Shown here one piece after another: positions 18,971 to 28,465 of a stretch of DNA of 64,000 nucleotides. Below the pieces are notes generated by a model. That model had not been told where the DNA came from, searched no databases, and saw only the letters and a program-made list of their open reading frames with translations. The position numbers and the translations under genes were made by a program. The stretch's first letter is position 1, and every line of letters starts with the position of its first letter. This stretch comes from an uncultured Prevotellaceae bacterium (GTDB lineage Bacteria; Bacteroidota; Bacteroidia; Bacteroidales; Bacteroidaceae), in NCBI GenBank assembly GCA_902792635.1, contig CADBAG010000007.1, forward strand, positions 1 to 64,000, given 5' to 3'.

Positions 18971-18978
18971 CAAAGTTA
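18971..18978 (-). promoter_or_regulatory. lon operon -7 box
   Basis: CAAAGTTA is TAACTTTG on the minus strand, 34 bp before the lon ATG. A CAAT at 19001 may be a poor -33 box. No heat-shock inverted repeat was seen. Confidence 0.55.
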
Positions 18979-19060
18979 CGAAGAATATAATAAAATAGTG
19001 CAATTGTCGTTTGAAAAAGAAGAAGCAATGACGAAATAATTTAAGAATCAAAGTCTTAAA

Positions 19061-19789
19061 ATGATGGGCAAGGATTTCCAGTTTAAGCAATTCGCGGTAT
19101 CACAGGACCGCTGCGCCATGAAGGTAGGTACTGATGGCGTACTCTTAGGTGCCTGGGCGCATGGTGGCGCCCGCATTCTCGATATCGGTACGGGCACAGG
19201 AATCATCGCCTTGATGATGGCGCAACGGTTCCCGGAGGCTATTGTCGATGCCATAGAGATCGACCCTGGGGCAGCTCAACAAGCAACCGAGAACGCGGCA
19301 CGGTCGCCATTTGCCGAGCGCATCAACGTCATCGAGACCTCACTTCAGCATTTCGAGCCCGATACACGTCATTCAGAAATATATTATCCTGATACACATT
19401 ATAATTACATAGTCACCAACCCACCTTTCTTCTCTCACAGTTTGAAAGCGCCCGAAGAAAGTCGCCGTCTGGCCCGCCAGACAGACAGTCTCCCGTTCTC
19501 TGCCATCTTTGCGTTTGCATCCCAATATCTTACCCCCAACGGCGAGCTCTCCGCTATAATTCCCACTGATTATCTCGAGGAGTTCTCCCAGGAAGCCTTC
19601 ATGCGTGGCATGTTCCTGTCAAGACTTTATTCCGTCAAGACCGTGGAGCGCAAGCCTGCCAAGCGCACACTCGTTGCATTCTCTCCTTCCCGTCCTACTG
19701 CGTTCGACAAGCAAGAAGTAGTGCTGATAGATAAAGACGGTAATAAATCAGCGTGGTATAAAAAACTGACCGCAGACTTTTATCTGTAA
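19061..19789 (+). CDS. trmN6: tRNA1(Val) adenine-37 N6-methyltransferase-like
   Basis: S-adenosylmethionine-dependent methyltransferase of 242 residues. Motif I is DIGTGTGIIALMMAQR (about 44-59) and the N6-adenine signature is NPPF (VTNPPFF near residue 118). The N-terminal FQFKQFAVSQDRCAMKVGTDG is typical of the YfiC/TrmN6 family. Two consecutive ATG codons (19061, 19064) could start it. It is divergent from lon and stands alone; the glycosyltransferase gene downstream has its own promoter. Confidence 0.85.
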   Translation: MMGKDFQFKQFAVSQDRCAMKVGTDGVLLGAWAHGGARILDIGTGTGIIALMMAQRFPEAIVDAIEIDPGAAQQATENAARSPFAERINVIETSLQHFEPDTRHSEIYYPDTHYNYIVTNPPFFSHSLKAPEESRRLARQTDSLPFSAIFAFASQYLTPNGELSAIIPTDYLEEFSQEAFMRGMFLSRLYSVKTVERKPAKRTLVAFSPSRPTAFDKQEVVLIDKDGNKSAWYKKLTADFYL

Positions 19790-19796
19790 TTTCTGC

Positions 19797-19825
19797 ATTG
19801 ATTATTATAAAAATTCGTACCTTTG
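19797..19825 (+). promoter_or_regulatory. promoter of glycosyltransferase pair
   Basis: ATTG at 19797-19800 and TACCTTTG at 19818-19825 (17-bp spacing) fit the -33/-7 pattern; the ATG is 25 bp downstream. Confidence 0.6.
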
Positions 19826-19850
19826 CATTACTAATCAACGAGTAGTAGAC

Positions 19851-20804
19851 ATGGACGCAAAGATACAACCTTTGGTTTCATTTATCATCACTGCATACAA
19901 TATTCCCGTTGTCATGCTTCGTGAATGTGTTGAAAGCATCACAAACCTCTCTCTGTCAGTCACGGAACGAGAGATCATCGTCATCGACGACGGCTCCGAC
20001 TTCTCACCGGTGAACGAGTTGATGGAGATGGCTCCCGACATCATCTTTATCCGACAACCGAACCGTGGAGTATCTGTCGCGCGCAATATGGGCATGAAGA
20101 TCGCTACGGGTAAGTTTATCCAGTTTGTCGATGGTGACGACTGCTTGATCAATGCACCTTACGAGCACTGTCTCGACATCGTGCGCTATCAGGAGCCGGT
20201 AGACATGGTGATGTTCCATTTCTCACAGTCGAAGGCTGAGCCTGCCGATTTCACCTTCAAGGGACCTGTTACCGGGCAGGAATATATGGCGACAGAGAAC
20301 CTCAGAGCCTCTGTGTGTTGCTATATCTTCCGCAGAGACCGGCTGGATGGCTTGCGCTTTACACCGGGTATTGTGCACGGAGAGGATGAGGAATTTACGG
20401 CACAGTTGGTGCTGAAGATGCATAATGTTTACAGCACTGAGGCTAAGGCTTATTATTACCGGAAACGGGAAGGATCGGTCACCCACACAGAGAGCAAGGA
20501 AGCCAAGAAGAAACATATCGAGGATATGCTGAAAGTAATATTGAACCTCAAGGCTATTGCTGACAGATGTGACCCGTTGAAGAAAGTGTCCATGGACCGG
20601 CGTGTGGCGCAACTCTCGATGGACTTTCTTATCAACGTCATCCGCCTCACCAAGAGTCGGAGCCAGCTCACCAAGGCCATTGACCTGCTGAAGCAGCACG
20701 GACTTTATCCGCTGCCGGATGAGAACTATACGAAGGAGTATACGATCTTCCGGTATATGATACAAAAGAAAGCCGGACAACTCATCCTCATTGCAGCCTT
20801 GTAA
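19851..20804 (+). CDS. family 2 glycosyltransferase
   Basis: GT-A fold enzyme of 317 residues that probably adds a sugar to a surface glycan. The N-terminal strand SFIITAYNIPVVML, the nucleotide-sugar motif DDGSD (about 44-48) and the metal-binding DGDD (about 95) are present, as is the acceptor-side GEDEEF. The second glycosyltransferase gene follows after 45 bp, so the two probably act on one glycan. Donor and acceptor are unknown. Confidence 0.88.
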   Translation: MDAKIQPLVSFIITAYNIPVVMLRECVESITNLSLSVTEREIIVIDDGSDFSPVNELMEMAPDIIFIRQPNRGVSVARNMGMKIATGKFIQFVDGDDCLINAPYEHCLDIVRYQEPVDMVMFHFSQSKAEPADFTFKGPVTGQEYMATENLRASVCCYIFRRDRLDGLRFTPGIVHGEDEEFTAQLVLKMHNVYSTEAKAYYYRKREGSVTHTESKEAKKKHIEDMLKVILNLKAIADRCDPLKKVSMDRRVAQLSMDFLINVIRLTKSRSQLTKAIDLLKQHGLYPLPDENYTKEYTIFRYMIQKKAGQLILIAAL

Positions 20805-20849
20805 CAATGTTGAAGGTCAAGTGTTGAATGATTAATGAAGGTTTGAACA

Positions 20850-21974
20850 ATGAGAATACTGCTGCTTGGCGAATACAGCAATGTCCACGCTACGCTTGCC
20901 GAAGGCTTGCGCACGCTTGGCCACACAGTGACGGTGGTCAGCAATGGTGACTTTTGGAAAAACTATCCGCGCGACATCGATGTGAGCAGAGAGGCAGGTA
21001 AATGGGGTGGAATAAAGCTGATGCTTAAAATAGCGACCCTATTGCCGAGGATGAGAGGCTACGACATCGTTCAGCTTATAAACCCCATGTTCTTTGAATT
21101 GAGGGCGGAAAGGCTTTTTCCCCTTTATCATTATCTTAGGAAGTACAATAAGAAGGTCGTTCTCGGCGCTTTCGGGATGGACTATTACTGGGTGCATGAG
21201 AATATTACACGCATGCCACTCCGGTATAGCGATTTCAACATTGGAAAGACGTTGCGGACGGATCCTGATGCCACGGTGTATATCAACGATTGGACTGATA
21301 CCGCCAAGGGCAGGCTTAATCAGGAGATTGCCAAAGACTGCGATGCAATCGTAGCGGGGCTGTATGAATATTGGGCAACCTATCATCCATTGTTTCCAAG
21401 CAAGACGACGTTTATTCCTTTTCCAATTAAACCCAAGGAGACAAGATTATATCCGACTGATTCTAAAGACAGGAGCTTATCAAATGAATTCAAAGCTCCT
21501 TTGAAAGTTTTCATCGGAATTAATAAGTCGCGGAGTGCCTACAAAGGTACTGATATCATGCTACGAGCTGCCCAAGACATTGCTGTTCAATATCCGGGCA
21601 AGGTACAGTTGACGGTTGCCGAAAGCCTGCCTTTCAACGAGTATGTAAAGGCAATGAATGAAGCTGACGTCATCCTCGACCAACTCTATAGTTACACCCC
21701 CGCAATGAATGCGCTTGAAGCCATGAGCCGTGGCATCATCGTTGTGGGTGGGGGAGAGCCTGAGAACTACGATATTCTTCATGAATCCAGGCTGCGGCCT
21801 ATCGTCAACGTGGAGCCGACCTATGACAGTGTCTATCAGCAGTTGGAACATCTCGTGTTACACCCCGAGCTCATCCCAACGCTAAAACAGCAAAGCATCG
21901 AATATATTCGCCGCCACCACGATTATAGGATGGTAGCGGAGCAATATATTAGCCTCTATCGTTCTATACATTAG
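20850..21974 (+). CDS. group 1 (GT4-like) glycosyltransferase
   Basis: A 374-residue GT-B type enzyme. The N-terminal MRILLLGEYSNVHATLAEGL and the C-terminal donor-binding region with NALEAMSRGIIVVGGGEPEN (a form of the E-x7-E motif) support the call. It shares a transcript with the upstream GT2. Its 3' end overlaps the convergent exchanger gene by 11 bp. Substrate unknown. Confidence 0.82.
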   Translation: MRILLLGEYSNVHATLAEGLRTLGHTVTVVSNGDFWKNYPRDIDVSREAGKWGGIKLMLKIATLLPRMRGYDIVQLINPMFFELRAERLFPLYHYLRKYNKKVVLGAFGMDYYWVHENITRMPLRYSDFNIGKTLRTDPDATVYINDWTDTAKGRLNQEIAKDCDAIVAGLYEYWATYHPLFPSKTTFIPFPIKPKETRLYPTDSKDRSLSNEFKAPLKVFIGINKSRSAYKGTDIMLRAAQDIAVQYPGKVQLTVAESLPFNEYVKAMNEADVILDQLYSYTPAMNALEAMSRGIIVVGGGEPENYDILHESRLRPIVNVEPTYDSVYQQLEHLVLHPELIPTLKQQSIEYIRRHHDYRMVAEQYISLYRSIH

Positions 21975-22932
21975 CCACCAGCCACGATATATACCCCAAG
22001 AATACTGCAATGAGCACGAATCCTTCCCAACGCTCGATACGGTATTTGGTGAAAGAGAAGAGCCAAAGCATGACCATCGAGAGTACCATTACAGCAAGGT
22101 CTATCGTCGTGATCCCTTCAATATGCATCGGTGAGATGAGACCTGTAACACCGAGGATCATAAGAATATTGAAGACATTGGAGCCCAACACGTTTCCAAT
22201 AGCAATGCCACTGTCTCCTTTGCGTGCTGCAACCACGCTCGTAGCAAGCTCAGGAAGCGAGGTGCCACCGGCTACAATCGTCAAGCCTATCACAGCATCG
22301 CTGATTCCCCAGCTATGAGCCAATGCAGAAGCATTATCTACGAAGACATTGGAACCTAACACAAGCCCAACAAGTCCTATCAAAATCAGCAGCAATGCTT
22401 TTCCAGTACCCATCACTTCTTTTGGTTTATCCTCATCTTGTGCTCCTTTCTTTGCTCCACGCAGTGTGATCCATAGGAAAGCGAGGAAAGCAGCGAAGAG
22501 TATCAAAGCATCAATCCTTGATATCTGATCATCGAGTGTCATACCCATGAGCAGGATGGAAGCAAACACAGCTATGGGAATGTCTTTCTTCACGGTAGAA
22601 TGCAAGATGGCTATTGGAGCCACGGCTGCAGCAACACCTACAATAAGCAATGCGTTGAAGATATTGCTTCCCACGATATTACCTACAGCAAGATCCGGAG
22701 TGCCATTGATAGCAGAGACCAAAGAAACGAAGAACTCAGGCATTGAGGTGCCGATGGCAACAATCGTCAAACCTATCACCATTTGGGAGACTCCAAGTCG
22801 TGTAGCGAGCCCCACGGAGCCGTTTGTGAGCCAATCTGCACTCTTCAGTACCACAACAATACCAATAATAAGAAGTAGGATTTGCGCCCACATCATCTGG
22901 GGAGCAAAAGAAAAAAGTAATATATTATTCAT
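21964..22932 (-). CDS. Na+/Ca2+ exchanger family protein (CaxA/YrbG type)
   Basis: Inner-membrane cation antiporter of 322 residues with about ten hydrophobic helices. The two inverted alpha repeats are clear: GTSMPEFFVSL with GNIVGSNIFNALLIVG in the first half, and GGTSLPELATSV with GNVLGSNVFNILMILG in the second. The start ATG overlaps the stop of yigZ as ATGA, indicating translational coupling. It ends an operon that starts with serC. Transported ions (Ca2+ against Na+) are inferred from family. Confidence 0.92.
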   Translation of the reverse strand: MNNILLFSFAPQMMWAQILLLIIGIVVVLKSADWLTNGSVGLATRLGVSQMVIGLTIVAIGTSMPEFFVSLVSAINGTPDLAVGNIVGSNIFNALLIVGVAAAVAPIAILHSTVKKDIPIAVFASILLMGMTLDDQISRIDALILFAAFLAFLWITLRGAKKGAQDEDKPKEVMGTGKALLLILIGLVGLVLGSNVFVDNASALAHSWGISDAVIGLTIVAGGTSLPELATSVVAARKGDSGIAIGNVLGSNVFNILMILGVTGLISPMHIEGITTIDLAVMVLSMVMLWLFSFTKYRIERWEGFVLIAVFLGYISWLVANV

Positions 22933-23516
22933 TCAAATGCAAGTTTCTTAAGTCTTGTTCTCAGCTCTTCCGCCTTACTTTTTCTGATAGCAAGCGTGAT
23001 GGAGCAATCGTTGTCAAAATGTTGATCAACGATACGCGGCTGCATATCTTTCACTATACGCATCACACCGTTCATCATCGGATAAGTAAACTGATAGGTG
23101 ATTTTCTCTTCAATCAGTCTCTCCACGATGTCAGCATGCGCTATAGCATCAGCAGCAGCCGTGCGATAAGCCACAATAAGTCCACCCGTACCAAGGTTTA
23201 CGCCTCCGTAATAACGCACGACACAAATGAGAATATTCGTCAGATTGTTGCTATTGATCTGTCCGAGGATGGGCTTACCCGCTGTAGAGGATGGCTCCCC
23301 ATCGTCATTAGCACGAAACTCTTCCCGCTCTGCGCCCAACATGTAAGCATAGCAACAGTGGCGCGCATCATAATATTTCTTGCGAGTTGAAGCAATGATG
23401 TCCATTGCTTCTTCCACAGTCTCTACATGATGAGCAAAGGCGAGGAACTTACTGCGCTTCTCCGTGTAGTATCCCTCGCCCGTTGTCTTTTCACTGATGG
23501 TTAAATAAGAATCCAA
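22929..23516 (-). CDS. YigZ/IMPACT family protein
   Basis: A 195-residue protein of the UPF0029/IMPACT family. The signature segment with DARHCCYAYMLGAE, RANDDGEPSSTAGKPILGQI and VVRYYGGVNLGTGGL is intact, and a second small domain follows. The start is a TTG at 23514-23516: no ATG lies in frame between the upstream stop and the conserved N-terminus. The E. coli homologue has been proposed to act on peptides or translation, but a firm role is lacking. Its 3' end overlaps the exchanger gene by 4 bp. Confidence 0.9.
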   Translation of the reverse strand: MDSYLTISEKTTGEGYYTEKRSKFLAFAHHVETVEEAMDIIASTRKKYYDARHCCYAYMLGAEREEFRANDDGEPSSTAGKPILGQINSNNLTNILICVVRYYGGVNLGTGGLIVAYRTAAADAIAHADIVERLIEEKITYQFTYPMMNGVMRIVKDMQPRIVDQHFDNDCSITLAIRKSKAEELRTRLKKLAFE

Positions 23517-23537
23517 ATCAATAAGTAAGAATTCAAG

Positions 23538-24791
23538 TTAATCAGACAGTTTATGTATCACAAGTCCTGAGCGGAGCTTCGGCTCAAACCACGTAGCCTT
23601 CGGCGGCATGATCTTACCGGCATCAGCAATCTTCATGATCTGATCCATGGAGACAGGGTAGAGGGCAAGAGCCCAGCGTGCCTCTCCATTGTCAACGCGA
23701 CGACGAAGCTCACCCAAGCCACGGAGTCCGCCCACGAAATCGATGCGCTTATCTGAACGCAGATCCTTGATGCCCATGAGCTTGTCGAGAATGAGTCGGC
23801 TTGAGATATCAACATCCAAGCAGCCTATCGGATCATTATCATCATAGGTTCCCGGACGAGCTGTGAGACTATACCAGTTGCCATCAATATAGAGTGAGAA
23901 CTCATGACGATGACGCGGCTTATACTCCTCAGGACCTACGAGCATGACGACAAAGTCTTGCTCCAACGCACGAAGGAACTCTATAGGTGTCATACCATTG
24001 AGATCTTTCACTACACGGTTGTAGTCGAGGATCGTCAGTTCACTTGCCGGGAAGCACACAGCCATGAAATAGTTGTACTCTTCCTTGCCAGTGTGATGGG
24101 GATCAGCCTTTGCCTTCTCATCAGCCACACGCACGGCAGCAGCCGAGCGGTGATGACCGTCAGCGATATAAAGTGATGGCATCTTAGCAAACTCACGGGT
24201 AATGGTATCAACATCCTTGCGGTCATTGATAATCCAAAACTGATGACGGAAACCATCCTCTGGAGCTACAAAGTCATACTCCGGCTCTGTCTGTGCATAG
24301 CGAGCAATGATCTTATTGAGCACATCATCATCAGGATAAGCAAAGAACGCGGGACCCACGTTAGCGTCTGTAGCTAACACGTGCTTCATACGGTCATCTT
24401 CTTTCTCACGACGCGTCAACTCATGACGTTTGATAATACCCTTGTGATAGTCGTCTGCATAAGCAGCCACCACAATACCATACTGTGTCTTGCCTGGTTT
24501 GATTGACTGGGCATAGAGATAGTAGTTCTCGTCGCGGTCCTGCTTGAGCCATCCGTTGTCGATAAACTTCTGGAACTGCTTCGTAGCCATCTCATACACG
24601 CGGGGATCATCGAATGCGATATCAGCAGGGAAGTTGATCTCCGGCATATTGATATGATAGAAGCTCATCTCATTGTTTCCGGCAGCCTTACGCGCCTCCT
24701 CAGAGGAGAGCACATCGTAAGGATAGCTTTCTATCTTCTCTACGAGGTCCTTCGGGGGTCGAAGGCCTCGGAAAGGTTTCACTGTGGCCAT
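23538..24791 (-). CDS. DUF1015 family protein
   Basis: A 417-residue cytoplasmic protein matching DUF1015 along its length: the start VKPFRGLRPPKDLVEKIESYPYDV, LYIADGHHRSAAA in the middle, and the end KIMPPKATWFEPKLRSGL. The GHHR segment with conserved His and Arg looks like an active site. The family commonly neighbours serine synthesis genes, as here, where serA and serC precede it; a role in phosphoserine or serine metabolism is a reasonable guess, not shown. It is separated from serA by a short AT-rich repeat. Confidence 0.88.
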   Translation of the reverse strand: MATVKPFRGLRPPKDLVEKIESYPYDVLSSEEARKAAGNNEMSFYHINMPEINFPADIAFDDPRVYEMATKQFQKFIDNGWLKQDRDENYYLYAQSIKPGKTQYGIVVAAYADDYHKGIIKRHELTRREKEDDRMKHVLATDANVGPAFFAYPDDDVLNKIIARYAQTEPEYDFVAPEDGFRHQFWIINDRKDVDTITREFAKMPSLYIADGHHRSAAAVRVADEKAKADPHHTGKEEYNYFMAVCFPASELTILDYNRVVKDLNGMTPIEFLRALEQDFVVMLVGPEEYKPRHRHEFSLYIDGNWYSLTARPGTYDDNDPIGCLDVDISSRLILDKLMGIKDLRSDKRIDFVGGLRGLGELRRRVDNGEARWALALYPVSMDQIMKIADAGKIMPPKATWFEPKLRSGLVIHKLSD

Positions 24792-24796
24792 ACCTT

Positions 24797-24848
24797 AATT
24801 ACTAATTACGAGTTACTAATTACTAATTATCTTTTTACTAATTACTAA
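24797..24848. repeat. AT-rich short tandem repeat in serA-DUF1015 spacer
   Basis: Units of the kind TTACTAATTA and ACTAATT repeat irregularly over about 52 bp and fill the spacer inside the operon. It resembles in style, not sequence, the spacer repeats at 6105-6220 and 36402-36508. Confidence 0.75.
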
Positions 24849-25766
24849 TTATTTATTAACCTGGAACTTCGTGCAACCATCCTTGAAGAAGGCGTTGATC
24901 TGATTGGCTGCAGCGATACCCGCGTTGATGTTAGCCTCAGCAGTCTGTGCACCCATCTTCTTCGGCGTAGAGAAGTAACGGCCCTCGAACTTAGCGAACT
25001 CAGCGTCCTTGTCGGGCTTGATATCAGTGATATACTTCAGATCCTCACGCTCAGCTAAGAGCTTCAGCAGTCCGTCCTCATCGATAACCTCCTTACGAGC
25101 TGTGTTGATAAGAATACCACCTTTCTTCATCTGTCCAACAACATCATAGTTGATGCTCTTGCGGGTCTCATCCGTAGCAGGGATATGCAGCGATACGATG
25201 TCGCAGGTCTTGAACAGGTCGTCGCGATCCTTTGCTGCGTGAACGCCCTGTGCCTCTATCTTATCAGCGGGCACGAACTCGTCGAAAGCATAGACCTCCA
25301 TCTCGAAGCCCTTGGCGATACGAGCAACATTTCGGCCAACGTTACCGAAAGCAAGGATACCAAGCTTCTTACCTTTCAGCTCAGAGCCGGCCTTGCCGTT
25401 AAAGAAGTTACGCACCGTATAGACGAGCAGTCCAAAGACGAGCTCAGCCACCGCATTGGAGTTCTGTCCAGGAGTATTCTCCACTACGACACCTTTCTCC
25501 TTGGCATAAGCCGTGTCGATAGAGTCGTAACCGGCACCTGCACGCACGACGATCTTCAGTTTCGGGGCAGCGTCGAGCACTTCCTTCGTGATTTTGTCGG
25601 AGCGCACGATCATAGCATCAGCATCCTTGACAGCGTCGAGCAACTGCTGTTTGTCAGTATATTTCTCCAAGAGCACAACCTCATGCCCCTCTGCCTCTGC
25701 AGCCTTCTTAATGCCAGCAACAGCAGCGGGAGCAAACGGCTTCTCTGTAGCAACAAGTATCTTCAT
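24849..25766 (-). CDS. serA: D-3-phosphoglycerate dehydrogenase
   Basis: First step of serine synthesis: 3-phosphoglycerate to 3-phosphohydroxypyruvate with NAD+. The short form of 305 residues lacks the ACT domain, so serine feedback through ACT is absent. The Rossmann motif reads LGILAFGNVGRNVA and the catalytic Arg region is VVRAGAGYDSID. Where most family members have the catalytic His in TPHIG, this protein has TPKKMGAQT, placing Lys there; I recall this as usual for Bacteroidetes. It lies 37 bp after serC. Confidence 0.93.
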   Translation of the reverse strand: MKILVATEKPFAPAAVAGIKKAAEAEGHEVVLLEKYTDKQQLLDAVKDADAMIVRSDKITKEVLDAAPKLKIVVRAGAGYDSIDTAYAKEKGVVVENTPGQNSNAVAELVFGLLVYTVRNFFNGKAGSELKGKKLGILAFGNVGRNVARIAKGFEMEVYAFDEFVPADKIEAQGVHAAKDRDDLFKTCDIVSLHIPATDETRKSINYDVVGQMKKGGILINTARKEVIDEDGLLKLLAEREDLKYITDIKPDKDAEFAKFEGRYFSTPKKMGAQTAEANINAGIAAANQINAFFKDGCTKFQVNK

Positions 25767-25803
25767 AATCTAATTCTCTTTATATAATATAATAATGTGT
25801 AGG

Positions 25804-26871
25804 TTAGTGTTTAGCCTCAAACTCCTGCATGCACTTCACGAGAGCATTAACGCCCTCCATGGTCTGTGCATTGTAGCAGCTTGCACGGAAACCACCGACA
25901 GAGCGGTGACCCTTGACACCAACCATGCCCTGCTCTGTAGCAAAGTCGAGGAACGGCTTCTCAAGATCTTTGTACTCGTCGTTCATCACGAAGCAGATGT
26001 TCATCAGCGAACGATCCTGAGCATCCACCGTGCCACGGAACAAACGGTTACGGTCAATCTCATCATAGAGCACCTTAGCACGCTCATGAGCACGGCGGTC
26101 CATCTCTTTCACGCCACCCTGAGCCTTGACCCAGCGCATGGTCTCAAGCAGCGAATAGATAGGCACCACAGGAGGAGTATTGAACATAGAGCCTTTCTCC
26201 ACATGTGTACGATAGTCAATCATTGTCGGCAACTCACGCGGAGCCTTGCCCAGCATATCGTCCTTGAGGATGATAACCGTCACACCAGCCATAGCGAGGT
26301 TCTTCTGAGCACCGGCATAGATAGCCGTATACTTAGAAACGTCCACGGGGCGGCTCATGATGTCGGAAGACATATCAGCGATCAATGGCACGGGTGAGTC
26401 GATATCCTCACGAACCTCAGTACCGAAGATCGTATTGTTTGTTGTAATATGAAGGTAATCAAGATCTGCAGGGATCTCGAAGTGATGAGGCAGGTGCGTA
26501 TAGTTGTCTGCAGCAGAAGAAGCCACTTCTACCGTTTCACCGAAGTGCTTAGCCTCTTTCATAGCCTTCTTGGCCCACGTACCGGAGTTGACATATCCTG
26601 CTTTCTTGATAAGGAAGTTAGCAGGAATCTGCATGAACTGAAGACTGGCACCGCCACCGAGGAAGATTACTGAATAGCCCTCAGGGATGTCAAGGAGCTC
26701 CTTGATGAGTGCTACTGACTCGTCCACCACAGGTTGGAAGTCCTTGGCACGGTGACTGATCTCCATCAAGGAGAGGCCTGAGCCGTTGAAGTCAAGGATC
26801 TGCTTGGCTGTGTTTTCGATGACCACGCGAGGAAGCATTGAGGGTCCTGCGTTAAAATTGTACTTCTTCAT
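25804..26871 (-). CDS. serC: phosphoserine aminotransferase
   Basis: PLP enzyme for the second step of serine synthesis. I start it at the ATG 26869-26871 ([14 protein letters not shown]), the conserved N-terminus, rather than the in-frame ATG 39 bp upstream. That gives 355 residues. The PLP lysine is in [10 protein letters not shown], and the C-terminal [11 protein letters not shown] is conserved. It is the promoter-proximal gene of serC-serA-DUF1015-yigZ-exchanger. Confidence 0.95.
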   Translation of the reverse strand: MKKYNFNAGPSMLPRVVIENTAKQILDFNGSGLSLMEISHRAKDFQPVVDESVALIKELLDIPEGYSVIFLGGGASLQFMQIPANFLIKKAGYVNSGTWAKKAMKEAKHFGETVEVASSAADNYTHLPHHFEIPADLDYLHITTNNTIFGTEVREDIDSPVPLIADMSSDIMSRPVDVSKYTAIYAGAQKNLAMAGVTVIILKDDMLGKAPRELPTMIDYRTHVEKGSMFNTPPVVPIYSLLETMRWVKAQGGVKEMDRRAHERAKVLYDEIDRNRLFRGTVDAQDRSLMNICFVMNDEYKDLEKPFLDFATEQGMVGVKGHRSVGGFRASCYNAQTMEGVNALVKCMQEFEAKH

Positions 26872-26927
26872 ATCTTTTATTTTTAAAAGGTTGAGATATA
26901 TTCTGATCAAGATGAAGTTTTAGACTG

Positions 26928-26959
26928 CAAACATACACATTTATTCTGAGATACACAAA
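26928..26959 (-). promoter_or_regulatory. serC promoter
   Basis: On the minus strand TTTG (26956-26959) and TATGTTTG (26928-26935) are 20 bp apart, matching -33 and -7. The ATG follows about 56 bp downstream. Confidence 0.65.
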
Positions 26960-27044
26960 TTATTCATACAAAATCTCTCATAAATAAGAGAAATTGTTAT
27001 GTTTATGAATTTTTATGCATTAATTTTAGGTTTTCTGACGCACG

Positions 27045-27070
27045 TAGGGGCGGCCCTCGTGGCCGCCCTA
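27045..27070. repeat. GGGGCGGCC hairpin at dbpA 3' end
   Basis: TAGGGGCGGCC (27045-27055) faces GGCCGCCCTA (27061-27070); the right arm includes the stop codon of the helicase gene. No T-tract follows. It belongs to the same family as the repeat after rho. Confidence 0.6.
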
Positions 27071-28390
27071 AGAAGCAGGCTCCACCTTTGTCTTCTGCCC
27101 CTTGAGCTTTTCACCCTGCACATTGTGGAGCACGCTCTTCAGTTTGCTTCGCTCAATAGCGGCATAAGCATAATAGTCGTAGACATCGATGCGGCCGATC
27201 TCAGCACCTTTCAGTCCACCACTCTTACACAGGAACCCGACGACATCTCCTTTAGAGATCTTGTCTTTCTTGCCCTTGCCGATATAGAGCGTCACCATGC
27301 GGGGGGCCACAGGGCGCGGAAGTTCCTCAGGAATCGAGAAGTCGATCGTATCAGCCTGGACATATTCGGGAAGGGTCTCGCACTCGCTTAATATAAAATA
27401 GGTGTTGCCTTCCTTATCCCACCTTGCCGTACGCCCGATGCGATGGGTATAATCCTCTTCCGTCTCCGGGAGATGATAGTGCACAATATTCTTCACATCA
27501 GGGATATCGAGTCCACGGCTTCCGAGGTTCGTACTCACGAGGACATTGGCGCTCCCATTGGCGAACCGATAGATGGCTTCTTCACGCTGCCGCTGATCGA
27601 GCCCTCCATGATAAGCCGACACCGTGAAGCCTTCGTCCGTAAGATACACTGCCGTACGCTCCACACTGTCACGATAGTTGAGGAAGACGATCGTGCTGTC
27701 ACCTTTAAAGCAACGAAGCAATGCTGCAAGGATCGGAAGTTTGTCTTTATCAGGACTGTGAACGATGTTCACCTTGATTCGATCCTCATTATGAGATTCA
27801 TCGCGATAGTCAACAACATCGAACCCAACAGGTGAGAGCGCAGTGTTCACGAGTTCATCAGCCGATACATCTGTAGCCGACAAGAAAATACGGCGCGCTG
27901 AGCGAGGCATACTGAGCACTGCCTTGTTCATTTCTTCCGCAAAGCCCATCTGGAGACACTTATCAAATTCATCGATGACGACGAACTTTACATCATTTGT
28001 CTCTATATTACCTTTATCAATATGATCATTGAGTCGTCCGGGTGTAGCGAAGATAATCTGCGGCTTAAGTTTCCTTATTTCACGATGCTCATCCATCGTC
28101 GGTCTGCCGCCATGACAAGCATAGCCTCTGATGCCCGCTTTCATACTTGCCAAGACGTCAGCCGACTGGATAGCAAGCTCACGGCCGGGAACGATGACCA
28201 CAGCCTGAAGCGCATCAGAAGAAGCATCTATCAGTTGTGAGAGCGGGAGCAAATAAGCCAACGTCTTACCGCTACCTGTAGGGCTCAGCACCTCAATATT
28301 TCCCTCCGTATGCGTAAATGCATCCATCGTAGCTTGCTGCATAGGGCTCATTTCGATGCCTAACCGACCTATGATTGTTTCTAATTCCAT
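27068..28390 (-). CDS. DEAD-box helicase, DbpA-like
   Basis: RNA helicase of 440 residues. The start is set at ATG 28388-28390 (MELETIIGRLGIEMSPMQQ); 19 further in-frame codons upstream overlap the promoter. Motif I SPTGSGKT, DEFDKCLQMGF (a DEFD variant of DEAD), SATD and HRIGRTARWD are seen. The last 75 residues (KISKGDVVGFLCKSGGLKGAEIG) match the DbpA RNA-binding domain, which in E. coli recognises 23S rRNA helix 92. A role in 50S assembly is inferred from that domain. Confidence 0.9.
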   Translation of the reverse strand: MELETIIGRLGIEMSPMQQATMDAFTHTEGNIEVLSPTGSGKTLAYLLPLSQLIDASSDALQAVVIVPGRELAIQSADVLASMKAGIRGYACHGGRPTMDEHREIRKLKPQIIFATPGRLNDHIDKGNIETNDVKFVVIDEFDKCLQMGFAEEMNKAVLSMPRSARRIFLSATDVSADELVNTALSPVGFDVVDYRDESHNEDRIKVNIVHSPDKDKLPILAALLRCFKGDSTIVFLNYRDSVERTAVYLTDEGFTVSAYHGGLDQRQREEAIYRFANGSANVLVSTNLGSRGLDIPDVKNIVHYHLPETEEDYTHRIGRTARWDKEGNTYFILSECETLPEYVQADTIDFSIPEELPRPVAPRMVTLYIGKGKKDKISKGDVVGFLCKSGGLKGAEIGRIDVYDYYAYAAIERSKLKSVLHNVQGEKLKGQKTKVEPAS

Positions 28391-28444
28391 CGCCAAAAAT
28401 ATTATTGAATGATACTTCCACAGTCCTCTTACAGTTCTGTGGTG

Positions 28445-28452
28445 CAAAGATA
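28445..28452 (-). promoter_or_regulatory. dbpA-like -7 box
   Basis: CAAAGATA reads TATCTTTG on the minus strand, 54 bp before the ATG. The 22-bp repeat array begins 14 bp upstream, occupying the place where -33 contacts would lie. Confidence 0.5.
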
Positions 28453-28465
28453 CAAAAATTCAATT

